Below, in pieces: positions 8,896 to 16,243 of a DNA stretch of 64,000 nucleotides (position 1 is the stretch's first letter; each line of letters opens with the position of its first letter). Where the stretch lies: contig OZ244128.1 in NCBI GenBank assembly GCA_965215995.1, forward strand, positions 1,984,001 through 2,048,000, given 5' to 3'. This DNA comes from SZUA-309 sp965215995. GTDB lineage: Bacteria; Pseudomonadota; Gammaproteobacteria; Pseudomonadales; Azotimanducaceae. The notes under the pieces are model-generated. The model had not been told where the DNA came from. It searched no databases and saw nothing but the letters and a program-made list of their open reading frames with translations. The translations under genes were made by a program, and so were the position numbers.

Positions 8896-8911
8896 TGGCA
8901 CGCTCTGTGCA
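8896..8911 (+). promoter_or_regulatory. Sigma54-type (-24/-12) promoter
   Basis: TGGCAC (8896-8901), five bases, GTGCA (8907-8911). Against the consensus TGGCAC-N5-TTGCW only one base differs, and the invariant GG and GC have the correct spacing. The predicted start is near 8922, 28 bases before the ATG at 8950. The 190 bases between the FHA gene and 8950 show nothing else. A sigma54 activator fragment is present at the window start, which makes this site more believable. Confidence 0.6.
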
Positions 8912-8949
8912 GATCTACGCAGAACAGCATTCACCGGAAAGCCAGACAC

Positions 8950-9249
8950 ATGCTCGGGAGCAACCACTTATGCCAACGGTTCGGACAGGTCGCGCTGCTA
9001 TCGCTCGCGCTCCTCTCCGCACTGGCCTATGGGGATTGTGCCGATTTTATAGGGCGGTCCTGCAAGGTTCCTGAACTCAATCGCTCAGCACCGCGGATTC
9101 AGAATTCCACAGTGGGAAGCGGCCTCGACCTGTCAGCTGACACAAACAAGACTGCAGGCCCATCGCTCCAGCTTTTTCAGATCGATGAGCGCATCAGACT
9201 GACGCTGGATCGAAAGGCGCTCAGACTGACAATCAGGATCGGCCGATGA
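8950..9249 (+). CDS. Small exported protein of unknown function
   Basis: 99 residues. I do not recognise it. Residues about 12-28 form a hydrophobic helix with a likely signal-peptidase site (SALAYGDCA), followed by a polar mature part with two early Cys residues and a Leu/Arg-rich end. The start lies about 28 bases after the predicted sigma54 transcript start; the ribosome site is weak. The stop overlaps the start of the next tiny gene by 4 bases (ATGA), which supports real translation. Base composition fits the neighbours. It could still be a chance reading frame. Confidence 0.5.
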   Translation: MLGSNHLCQRFGQVALLSLALLSALAYGDCADFIGRSCKVPELNRSAPRIQNSTVGSGLDLSADTNKTAGPSLQLFQIDERIRLTLDRKALRLTIRIGR

Positions 9250-9401
9250 TGTTACTCCACCTCTTGCTCAGCGACCTCACAGATCGCTGGTTGTCCGCCT
9301 CCAGCATGACCCGTTGGCTGACCGCCTGCGTCGGCGCAGCCATCCTGCTGGGAGTCGCTGGTGGCGCGCTCGGAAACCTGGCTGCACTCCAGCCCTATTA
9401 A
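9246..9401 (+). CDS. Very small putative membrane protein
   Basis: 51 residues, starting in a 4-base ATGA overlap with the previous gene. It contains one hydrophobic segment rich in Ala, Gly, Leu and Val (about residues 24-47) and a short Leu-rich N-terminus. I do not recognise it. The overlap suggests translational coupling. Its size and single helix fit a membrane microprotein, regulator or toxin-like peptide, but nothing in the sequence decides between these. Confidence 0.4.
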   Translation: MMLLHLLLSDLTDRWLSASSMTRWLTACVGAAILLGVAGGALGNLAALQPY

Positions 9402-9443
9402 CAGACCCATCGATAACGAAGACCCTGCCATAAGGAGATGACC

Positions 9444-9563
9444 ATGAACACGATATCAAAACACCTCAGCCTCAAGACCCGCAATCGGCTATTCGCGATC
9501 GTTGCACTGACCCCCGCCATGCTCGTGGTCTGGAGCCTCATCTGGCAGCATAGCAGCCTCTGA
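9444..9563 (+). CDS. 39-residue putative membrane microprotein
   Basis: ATG 9444 has a strong AAGGAG ribosome site 6 bases upstream (9432-9437), unusually good for this region, which is the main reason to believe it. The protein starts with a basic stretch (KHLSLKTRNR), then one hydrophobic helix (about 16-34). I do not recognise it. It is third in a row of tiny genes after the sigma54 promoter and lies 27 bases before the lipoprotein hydrolase gene. Confidence 0.5.
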   Translation: MNTISKHLSLKTRNRLFAIVALTPAMLVVWSLIWQHSSL

Positions 9564-9590
9564 TCATAAGTAGGCCGGTTCGCGACAGGC

Positions 9591-10400
9591 ATGACGACAT
9601 CATCAGTTGTCCATGTGCTTCCTGTGCTGCTTCTCGTCGGTTGCTCCTCGACCACACCAAGGAGTCACTGGGAGACGCTGTTCGAGAAGTCCCTTGCAGA
9701 GGGGATCGGGTTTCAGCACGTCGTCTTCAGCCGGGATCTGCAACCCAATGCTCGGACGATCCATGTCTACATAGGTGGTGACGGTCAGGCATTCATCACC
9801 AAGGATCGAGTTGCCCGGGACCCGACTTCCCGAAAATCGCTGACACTCGAACTGATGCAGGCCGACGCAAACCCCGCAGTCTACGTTGGTCGCCCCTGCT
9901 ACCACGGCCTTGCCGAATCGCAGCCGTGCGAGCCGCGATACTGGACGATCGAGCGGTATTCCGAAGCAGTGGTAGACAGCATGGCACACGTTATTGGAAA
10001 CCTGATCGCCGCTCACCCGGACGCGGAGGTTACGGTCTTCGGCTACAGCGGCGGTGGGGTCCTTGCACTGCTCGCATCGAGAAACCTCGCTAGAGTCTCT
10101 CTGATAGTGACGGTTGCGGCTCCGCTGGATACGGACGCATGGACCCACATGCACCAATACACACCCCTCTACGGCTCCATCAATCCATCAACCGTCACCA
10201 ACTGGCCGCCGAACCAGCAGCAAATCCACCTGATCGGCGGGCGTGACCACAACGTCAGCGAGGCGTCCATCACGAACTTCCGGGAACGGTTCGAATCGGA
10301 GCAGATCCGCTTCGAGGTGCTCGATAGCCTGGATCACGACTGCTGCTGGGTGAGCCTCTGGCCGTCCTTACTGCAGACTGTGGCCATCAGAGAGGATTAA
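9591..10400 (+). CDS. Lipoprotein alpha/beta-hydrolase (putative lipase/esterase)
   Basis: 269 residues. The N-terminus has a lipoprotein signal (VLLLVGC, Cys18 followed by Ser-Ser, so outer-membrane sorting is likely). The fold is an alpha/beta-hydrolase: early VYIGGDG strand-loop, nucleophile Ser153 in the GYSGGG elbow, a likely acid in IGGRDHN and a late His in DSLDHDCC. The reaction should be hydrolysis of an ester or thioester at the cell envelope; the substrate cannot be told. It follows the tiny membrane genes by 27 bases and could be part of the sigma54-driven transcript, giving a second hydrolase near the FHA-lipase. Confidence 0.7.
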   Translation: MTTSSVVHVLPVLLLVGCSSTTPRSHWETLFEKSLAEGIGFQHVVFSRDLQPNARTIHVYIGGDGQAFITKDRVARDPTSRKSLTLELMQADANPAVYVGRPCYHGLAESQPCEPRYWTIERYSEAVVDSMAHVIGNLIAAHPDAEVTVFGYSGGGVLALLASRNLARVSLIVTVAAPLDTDAWTHMHQYTPLYGSINPSTVTNWPPNQQQIHLIGGRDHNVSEASITNFRERFESEQIRFEVLDSLDHDCCWVSLWPSLLQTVAIRED

Positions 10401-10486
10401 TAGAATCTACCATGACAGTAATGGAACCGGCCCAGGAAACTTCGACGGGTTGCAGCGTCTAAGTCATGTGAGAAACAGATGTTAGA

Positions 10487-11659
10487 GTGGCGAAGATGGT
10501 GGCGTGCGCTCGGACAATTCTGCTGATTGGGGTGTTGTGCAGTTTGCCACCTGCGTTGGCCACGGCAGACGATTACCCACGCTACAAGCCTGCATCCCGC
10601 AGTCCGGAACCGATGGACATCCGCACGAACGCATACGGTGCGAGCCGTTCCGCGCCGAATGCTCTGCGCATCGGAGAAACAGCACCGGACTTCACATTAA
10701 GGCAGGCAGGTGGCGGAACGCTCTCTCTCGAGAAAGCGAGAGAAACCGGCCCCGTTGTACTGATTTTTTACCGCGGCCACTGGTGACCGGCCTGTAATGT
10801 GCAACTCGGGGAGTTGCAGCATCAGCATGAACGATTCGTGCAACGAGGCGTGACCGTACTGGCATTGTCAGTGGATGAGCCTGAGGCATCCCTGGCGTTG
10901 ATCCAGCGCCTCGGGATTCGCTTTCCCATCGGCAGTGATCCCGAGCAGGAAGTTATCCAGGCTTTCCGCGTGCAGAATCCGGACACCCGGGCGCTCGCCA
11001 TTCACGCCGTTTACATCGTTGATTCCCATAGCCGGATCTTCTATCGCAAGGTAGGTCTGCGCCGTCCACTGAGTCAGGAACTCATCGATGCCATCGATGC
11101 GTTCCGTGGGGAGTATCCGCGTACTGACGAGATCGTCGAACCGCGCCAACGTATCAATGTCGCTTACCCGCAGAACGAGTTTCAGGCACTGCTCACGGCA
11201 TCGTCGGTAGAGGCCCTGCCGAGCGGCATCGATCCCACAGCGTTTGAAAGCGTCTTGATGCTCATTCACGATCGTCAATCGGACGACGCGCTGGTCGCGT
11301 ACAGAACGTTGTTGGGGAAGAGTCAGGACGCATCCGAACAGGCACTACTCGATAGCGCAGCCTGGCTAACGCGAATGCGTTTCTTCTCCGACCTTCCCGA
11401 CGCGATCGAGACAGGAAAGCTGCTGAGTTGGCGTCTCGGACGAATCCGGGAACTGGAACAGGCTTTGACAACGGTCACCGACGATGACGAGTTGGATGCG
11501 CTGCGACAGACCCTTGCACGCGCCCGTGCCGGTCTTCAGATGACAAGGGCGGAAATCGAGCTGAAGTCTGAAAGCTGGAACCTCAGACGCGCGAAAACTA
11601 CGCTGCGCTCCTACCTTGAAGTCGCCCGGGCGGAACTCAGAGTGCGCGACAAGCACTGA
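10487..11659 (+). CDS. Exported peroxiredoxin-like selenoprotein (UxxC), read through UGA at 10784-10786
   Basis: One frame runs 10487-11659 with a single in-frame UGA at codon 100; 390 residues with Sec100. Before it stands GETAPDFTL and VLIFYRGHW, after it PACNVQLGEL, so UGA replaces the peroxidatic Cys of the FYRGxWCPxCN motif of AhpC/TSA proteins and leaves U-x-x-C. The redoxin fold continues after the UGA (VLALSVDEPEA, FPIGSD, AVYIVD) to about residue 210. The C-terminal 140 residues are helical, partly coiled coil. The first 26 residues look like a signal peptide (start GTG 10487 or ATG 10496), so it acts outside the cytoplasm. A hairpin follows the UGA at SECIS distance. Reading it as two broken genes is the alternative, but the exact position of UGA argues against it. 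Confidence 0.75.
10797..10822 (+). promoter_or_regulatory. Putative bacterial SECIS hairpin for the redoxin selenoprotein
   Basis: A perfect 8-bp stem (10800-10807 with 10811-10818) closes a GGG loop (10808-10810). Three more pairs (10797-10799 with 10820-10822) extend it across one bulged G at 10819. The first loop G is 22 bases after the UGA, within the 16-37 base range known for bacterial SECIS elements, and a G begins the apical loop as SelB recognition needs. Confidence 0.7.
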
Positions 11660-11721
11660 TGGATCCTGGCTGCTCGCTTCTGCTTCTCACCGTCTAGCGT
11701 GTCAGCGCCTTGTGTACAGCG

Positions 11722-14700
11722 CTACCAGGTGTCTACCCATCCATGTTTCTTACCCTCTCTAGGGATCGGAGCAGGAGATGAGTTCAGACCCATGATCAAC
11801 CACTTCCGGGTGTCGGCTGGATCGATGACGTCGTCGACCTCGAAGACCATGCCTGCATTCAGAGCACGGGACCACGCATAGGCTTCGTCCACGAGCTTCT
11901 CATAACGGGCCTTGCGTTCCTGAATGTCCTTTATCGCGGCCAGTTCATTACGTCTGCCGAGTTTGATCTGTCCCTCGAGTCCCATGCCGGCAAACTCTCC
12001 AGTTGGCCACGAAATGGCGAAGAAGGTCTCATCAAAGCTGCCGGTCGCCATGGCGAGAGCACCAAGTCCGTAGGCCTTACGAACAACCACCACAAAGTAC
12101 GGTACGGTCAGGTTAGCGCCTGCCACATACATCCTGCCGCAGTGTCGCACAAGAGCTTCCTTTTCAGCTTCAGGTCCAACCATGTTCCCGGGACAGTCGA
12201 TCAGAGACAGAATCGGGATATCAAACGCATCGCACAGCTGCATGAACCGGGATGCTTTGTCGGCCGCTGGGGAATCAATGGCGCCACCTGTCGGTGAGTT
12301 CGAGTTGTTCGCGATGACACCGACTGGTTTCCCTTCGATGCGGATGAACGCTGTCACCATGGCCAGCCCGAATTTCGGCCTGAGCTCCAATACGGAATCC
12401 CGATCGGCGATTGTCTCGATGACTTCTCTGATGCTGTACACCGCCCGGCGGTTTTCGGGAACCATGTGGCGCAGCTTGCGTTGATCGTTTGCCGCCCACT
12501 CCTTCGCAGGGCCCTGAAAGAAACTGAGGTAGTGTTTGGCCGCGGCTGTGGCCGCCGCCTCGTCTTCAACCAGTATGTCGATCACGCCATTCGGCTCCTG
12601 GATACTCACAGGCCCGACTTCTTCCGGTGCATATGCGCCCAGACCACCACCTTCGATGAGAGCAGGACCACCAATACCGAGGCTCGAGTCCTTGGTCGCG
12701 ATGATCACATCGCACGCTCCAAGCAGAACCACGTTACCGGCGAAACAATAGCCGGAATTGACACCGACAATCGGAACCAGTCCCGAGCACTTGCCCAGTT
12801 CCCGCCAGGTGCGAGTACTCAAGCCACCGACAGAAGTTGCGATTGGCGTGGATCCGGCGTTGGGGCCGTTGTACGTCCGGCCGCCACCACCTTCGGTATA
12901 GAGAACGATAGGCAGGCGGTACTTTTCGGCGACCCCGAACATTCGATCCTGTTTCTGATGGTTCTTGTGGCCTTGGGTACCGGCCAGAACCGTATAGTCG
13001 TACGACATCGCAACACATCGGGCATTCTCGGCACCGACCAGGTCGCCGTTCACCCTTCCTACACCCATCACCATGGCATCGGAAGTCGTTCGGATGACAC
13101 GTTCTTCCATGTCTTCAAGGCTGTCCTTACGAAAGCGCGTCGCCGTTACCAGAGGTCCGTACTCGACAAACGAGCCGTCATCACAAAGATCGTAGATATT
13201 CTCCCGTGCGGTGCGTTGGTTCTTACCCCGACGTTTGGCGACTGCATCCGGCCGGGCTTCATCCTTGGTGAGTCCTAGGAAGTGATTGATTTCTGCGAGG
13301 TCCGGACGGATCTCGTCATAGTCGATCTCCTCTTCCCCCTGGTACTCGCCATCGACAGCCATGGGTTCGATAAACACGAGTGGCGTATCTTCGAAGATCG
13401 TGTCACCGGCGCTCACCGGGATCTCCCGGATGATTCCCGACCCCTGAGCCGATATGACATGCTCCATTTTGAGAGCTTCCAGCACCGCGACCGGCTGACC
13501 CTTCTGCACGGTCTCACCGGCGGTAACCCGGATCTCGACGACCAGCCCCTGCATCGGCGCAAGTACCGGCACCGTGCCTTGAGGGCCATACACGACAGGC
13601 GCTTTCGCCGCGGCGGCAGGTTTTACACGTGCGACGCTGAGAATGGCCAGTGGATCATCCGGGTCTACTTCCGCTCCGGCCTTTTCGATTTCAAGCTCAG
13701 GAGACACAAACCGCATCTGACTCTCGGTGGGGACGAGCAGATCGGCTATGTGCTCCTCCACATATCTAGTATGGACTTCGCTTCCGCTCAGGGAGATTCG
13801 TGTGAGCAGGCTCGTCAAGAACTCGACGTTACTGCGCACACCCTCAATACGAAACTCGGATAAAGCCCTCAAGGACTTTCGTTTTACCGAATCCAAATCA
13901 TCAGCATGCACGATCAGTTTCGCGAGCAGCGAGTCGTAGTGCGGGCTGGTGACGTAGCCCGTGTAACCATAGCCGTCGACCCTTACTCCCGGCCCAGCAG
14001 GCGGCTCGTAGGCGGAGATCAAACCGCCGCTCGGACGCGAGGTTGCGTCTGGATTCATGCTCTCCAGATTGATCCTTGCCTGTAGCGCCACACCCTGAGG
14101 CGCAGGGACATCACACTGGGAGATACCCAATTCGGACAATGTCTTCCCGCCCGCTATGCCGAACTGTAGAGCCACCAGGTCGAGTCCGGTGACTTCTTCG
14201 GTGACCGTGTGCTCGACCTGCAGCCGGGCATTGGCTTCCATGAACACATAGCGATCTTCACTCACCAGAAACTCAATCGTGCCCAGACCGCGGTACTTGG
14301 CCGCGGACGCCAGGCGGACGGCAGAATCCAGAATGCCCTCCCGCACGTCATCAGCCAGATCGAAGGCAGGTGCGATTTCGATCAGCTTCTGTTGCTGACG
14401 CTGTAAGCTGCATTCCCGGTCCCACAGATGTGAGACCGCACCTGTACCGTCACCGACGATCTGCACTTCCACGTGGCGCGCATGGGGTAAGAGCTCTTCG
14501 ATGTAGAGATCACCGGAGCCGAAGGCTTGTCGTGCTTCCGACGAGGCCCGATTGAACGATTCCTTCAGCTCCGCGCTATCCAGAACCCGGCGCATGCCTC
14601 TGCCGCCGCCTCCGCCGATGGCTTTCAGCATCACTCCGGAACCGTCGAGTGAAGCAAAGAACTCCAGCGCTTCGTCATAGGAAACCTTACGGCTCAACCC

Positions 14701-15093
14701 GGGTAGTACCGGTATCTCGCAGGATTCTGCGAGCGCTCTAGCCGCAGCCTTATCGCCGAACAGCCTGAGTGTCTCTACGCTGGGCCCAATCAACGTAATT
14801 CCTGCAGCTTCGCAAGCCTCCGCAAACTCGGCGGATTCGCTCAAGAAACCATAGCCCGGATGGATAGCATCGCAGCCGGAACCCTCGGCGATGGCGAGTA
14901 TCCTGTCGTGATTCAGATAGGCAGATACGCCTTCTTCGTCCAGACACTGTGCGTGGTCTGCGTGTCTGGTGTGCAAGGCCTGCTCATCATCAATGGCATA
15001 GACTGCCGTGGATTGGATGGCCAGATCAGCGGCGGTGCGCAAAATGCGTATCGCGATCTCGCCTCGATTGGCAACGAGAATGTGTTCTGGCAT
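11722..15093 (-). CDS. Single-chain acyl-CoA carboxylase (biotin carboxylase, biotin carrier and carboxyltransferase in one chain)
   Basis: 1123 residues from ATG 15093, chosen because ILVANRGEIAIRI, the first strand of biotin carboxylase, begins there; longer starts add up to 24 residues. Order: biotin carboxylase (about 1-450, ATP loop GGGGGRGMRR), a linker/BT region, biotin carrier domain with Lys542 in LEALKMEH (Leu in place of the common Met), then a carboxyltransferase of about 500 residues (crotonase-like halves, GGGGRTYNGPNAGS and FAGMGLEGQIKLG). The arrangement and length match the single-chain long-chain acyl-CoA carboxylases. Reaction: ATP-dependent carboxylation of an acyl-CoA. 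It lies 90 bases after the SOS-controlled phosphoesterase gene and may be co-transcribed. The acyl substrate is not determined. Confidence 0.87.
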   Translation of the reverse strand: MPEHILVANRGEIAIRILRTAADLAIQSTAVYAIDDEQALHTRHADHAQCLDEEGVSAYLNHDRILAIAEGSGCDAIHPGYGFLSESAEFAEACEAAGITLIGPSVETLRLFGDKAAARALAESCEIPVLPGLSRKVSYDEALEFFASLDGSGVMLKAIGGGGGRGMRRVLDSAELKESFNRASSEARQAFGSGDLYIEELLPHARHVEVQIVGDGTGAVSHLWDRECSLQRQQQKLIEIAPAFDLADDVREGILDSAVRLASAAKYRGLGTIEFLVSEDRYVFMEANARLQVEHTVTEEVTGLDLVALQFGIAGGKTLSELGISQCDVPAPQGVALQARINLESMNPDATSRPSGGLISAYEPPAGPGVRVDGYGYTGYVTSPHYDSLLAKLIVHADDLDSVKRKSLRALSEFRIEGVRSNVEFLTSLLTRISLSGSEVHTRYVEEHIADLLVPTESQMRFVSPELEIEKAGAEVDPDDPLAILSVARVKPAAAAKAPVVYGPQGTVPVLAPMQGLVVEIRVTAGETVQKGQPVAVLEALKMEHVISAQGSGIIREIPVSAGDTIFEDTPLVFIEPMAVDGEYQGEEEIDYDEIRPDLAEINHFLGLTKDEARPDAVAKRRGKNQRTARENIYDLCDDGSFVEYGPLVTATRFRKDSLEDMEERVIRTTSDAMVMGVGRVNGDLVGAENARCVAMSYDYTVLAGTQGHKNHQKQDRMFGVAEKYRLPIVLYTEGGGGRTYNGPNAGSTPIATSVGGLSTRTWRELGKCSGLVPIVGVNSGYCFAGNVVLLGACDVIIATKDSSLGIGGPALIEGGGLGAYAPEEVGPVSIQEPNGVIDILVEDEAAATAAAKHYLSFFQGPAKEWAANDQRKLRHMVPENRRAVYSIREVIETIADRDSVLELRPKFGLAMVTAFIRIEGKPVGVIANNSNSPTGGAIDSPAADKASRFMQLCDAFDIPILSLIDCPGNMVGPEAEKEALVRHCGRMYVAGANLTVPYFVVVVRKAYGLGALAMATGSFDETFFAISWPTGEFAGMGLEGQIKLGRRNELAAIKDIQERKARYEKLVDEAYAWSRALNAGMVFEVDDVIDPADTRKWLIMGLNSSPAPIPREGKKHGWVDTW

Positions 15094-15183
15094 TACCTGA
15101 CTTACGGCCGGAAAACCCTGCATGATACTCACAGGGTTCGCTCGGAGGTAGCTGGCACCCCACAAACGGCTTCTTCGGTGGCC

Positions 15184-16143
15184 TCACACCCGCGCGACGG
15201 AGATGCTGTGAGGTCCGTGGAGCATGTCTCTGAGCACCTTTGCTGTCTGCCTATCCGGGTAGTCGTCCAGGCGAATGCGAACAATGGCATCGCGTGGCCA
15301 GGCTGCTGCTTTGCGCTCAAGCTCGGGGAGCCAGGTGGAAGGCGCGGCATGCCCGCGGCCGTCGAAGTCGACCATCGGTCGAGCGGGCAGCTCCCGGAAG
15401 GTGAAACCGGGTGGTGCATCACGATCCAACGCGACCTCGCAGAATCCCTTGGGCTCGAGCTGCTCCGCGTAAGACGTCCGCTCGATCGAACCGCAGTAGA
15501 GCACCGGCACCTGGTAGTCGAGCACCTGATGTCGGTGAATGTGACCCGCGAGTACACAATCGTATTCGGGTGGCAGCTGCTCCCGTGCAATGACGTCGGC
15601 GGAGGATCTGAAAACGAAATCGGACGGACCGACCGTGGCGCCATCCACAGCGTGGTGCAGAACCAGGAGTCTGAAGTCGGCAGCGATATTCGAGCTTTCG
15701 CAGGCGGTCACTGATCGGACGAAATGGGAACGAATATCGCGGACATAGGGGAATCCGGACAAAGCCACGCTTCCGCCGGCCATCTCGAAGCGGAAGGTCC
15801 GCGGCCGGTCGAACACGTGAATGTCAGGATGGTTCAGGAACAGTGAGGGCGGCAGCACGGATCGTTCGTGATTGCCGGGCACAATGGCGATGGGAATCCC
15901 GCTGGCAGCGAAATCCAGGAGCATCTGGTAGGCCCGATCGATGATGCTGGGGTCGACCCGGCTGCGAAAGAAGAAATCACCGCCGTGCACCACCAGATCA
16001 GCCGCCGTGTGACGGGCATGATCCAGCACGCGTTGGAAATTGGCAAAAAAGTCGGAGCCTCTTCTCGGACGCTCCGTGCGAGGGCGTACCGGATAGTCGA
16101 AGCCGAGATGGGAATCGGAGAAGAACACCACTCGAACGGTCAT
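15184..16143 (-). CDS. SbcD/Mre11-like metallophosphoesterase (DNA repair exonuclease family)
   Basis: 319 residues. All metal-binding motifs are present in order: SDSHLG (motif I), HGGDFFF (II), PGNHE (III), LHHAVDG (IV) and AGHIHRH (V). Such enzymes use two Mn or Fe ions to cleave DNA ends; this one is shorter than SbcD and has no SbcC partner next door. The ATG at 16143 is fixed by motif I starting at residue 8. The promoter upstream carries a LexA box, so induction by DNA damage is expected. The predicted transcript start is almost at the ATG, suggesting a leaderless mRNA. The acyl-CoA carboxylase follows after 90 bases. Function as a nuclease is by family only. Confidence 0.8.
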   Translation of the reverse strand: MTVRVVFFSDSHLGFDYPVRPRTERPRRGSDFFANFQRVLDHARHTAADLVVHGGDFFFRSRVDPSIIDRAYQMLLDFAASGIPIAIVPGNHERSVLPPSLFLNHPDIHVFDRPRTFRFEMAGGSVALSGFPYVRDIRSHFVRSVTACESSNIAADFRLLVLHHAVDGATVGPSDFVFRSSADVIAREQLPPEYDCVLAGHIHRHQVLDYQVPVLYCGSIERTSYAEQLEPKGFCEVALDRDAPPGFTFRELPARPMVDFDGRGHAAPSTWLPELERKAAAWPRDAIVRIRLDDYPDRQTAKVLRDMLHGPHSISVARV

Positions 16144-16149
16144 GCCGAG

Positions 16150-16178
16150 ATCATACTGTACGTATATACAGTTTTCAG
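16150..16178 (-). promoter_or_regulatory. SOS promoter: LexA box inside the -35/-10 spacer
   Basis: On the minus strand CTGAAA (16178-16173), 17 bases, TATGAT (16155-16150). The spacer holds a 16-bp LexA operator at 16156-16171, CTGT-N8-ACAG (plus-strand reading CTGTACGTATATACAG), differing from the E. coli ideal at only two inner bases and with AT-rich flanks. Bound LexA would cover the polymerase site. Six bases separate the -10 hexamer from the ATG of the phosphoesterase. Confidence 0.75.
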
Positions 16179-16243
16179 CCTGTGACGTCGTATTTCTGAA
16201 ACGGACCCTGCGGAATCAGTCCCAATGGCGCGTTCGCCTGCCG

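Noticed and set aside
10487..11659. Pair of genes or pseudogene split by a nonsense codon
   Set aside because: Only one stop, same frame on both sides, located on the catalytic Cys codon and followed by a SECIS-like hairpin.
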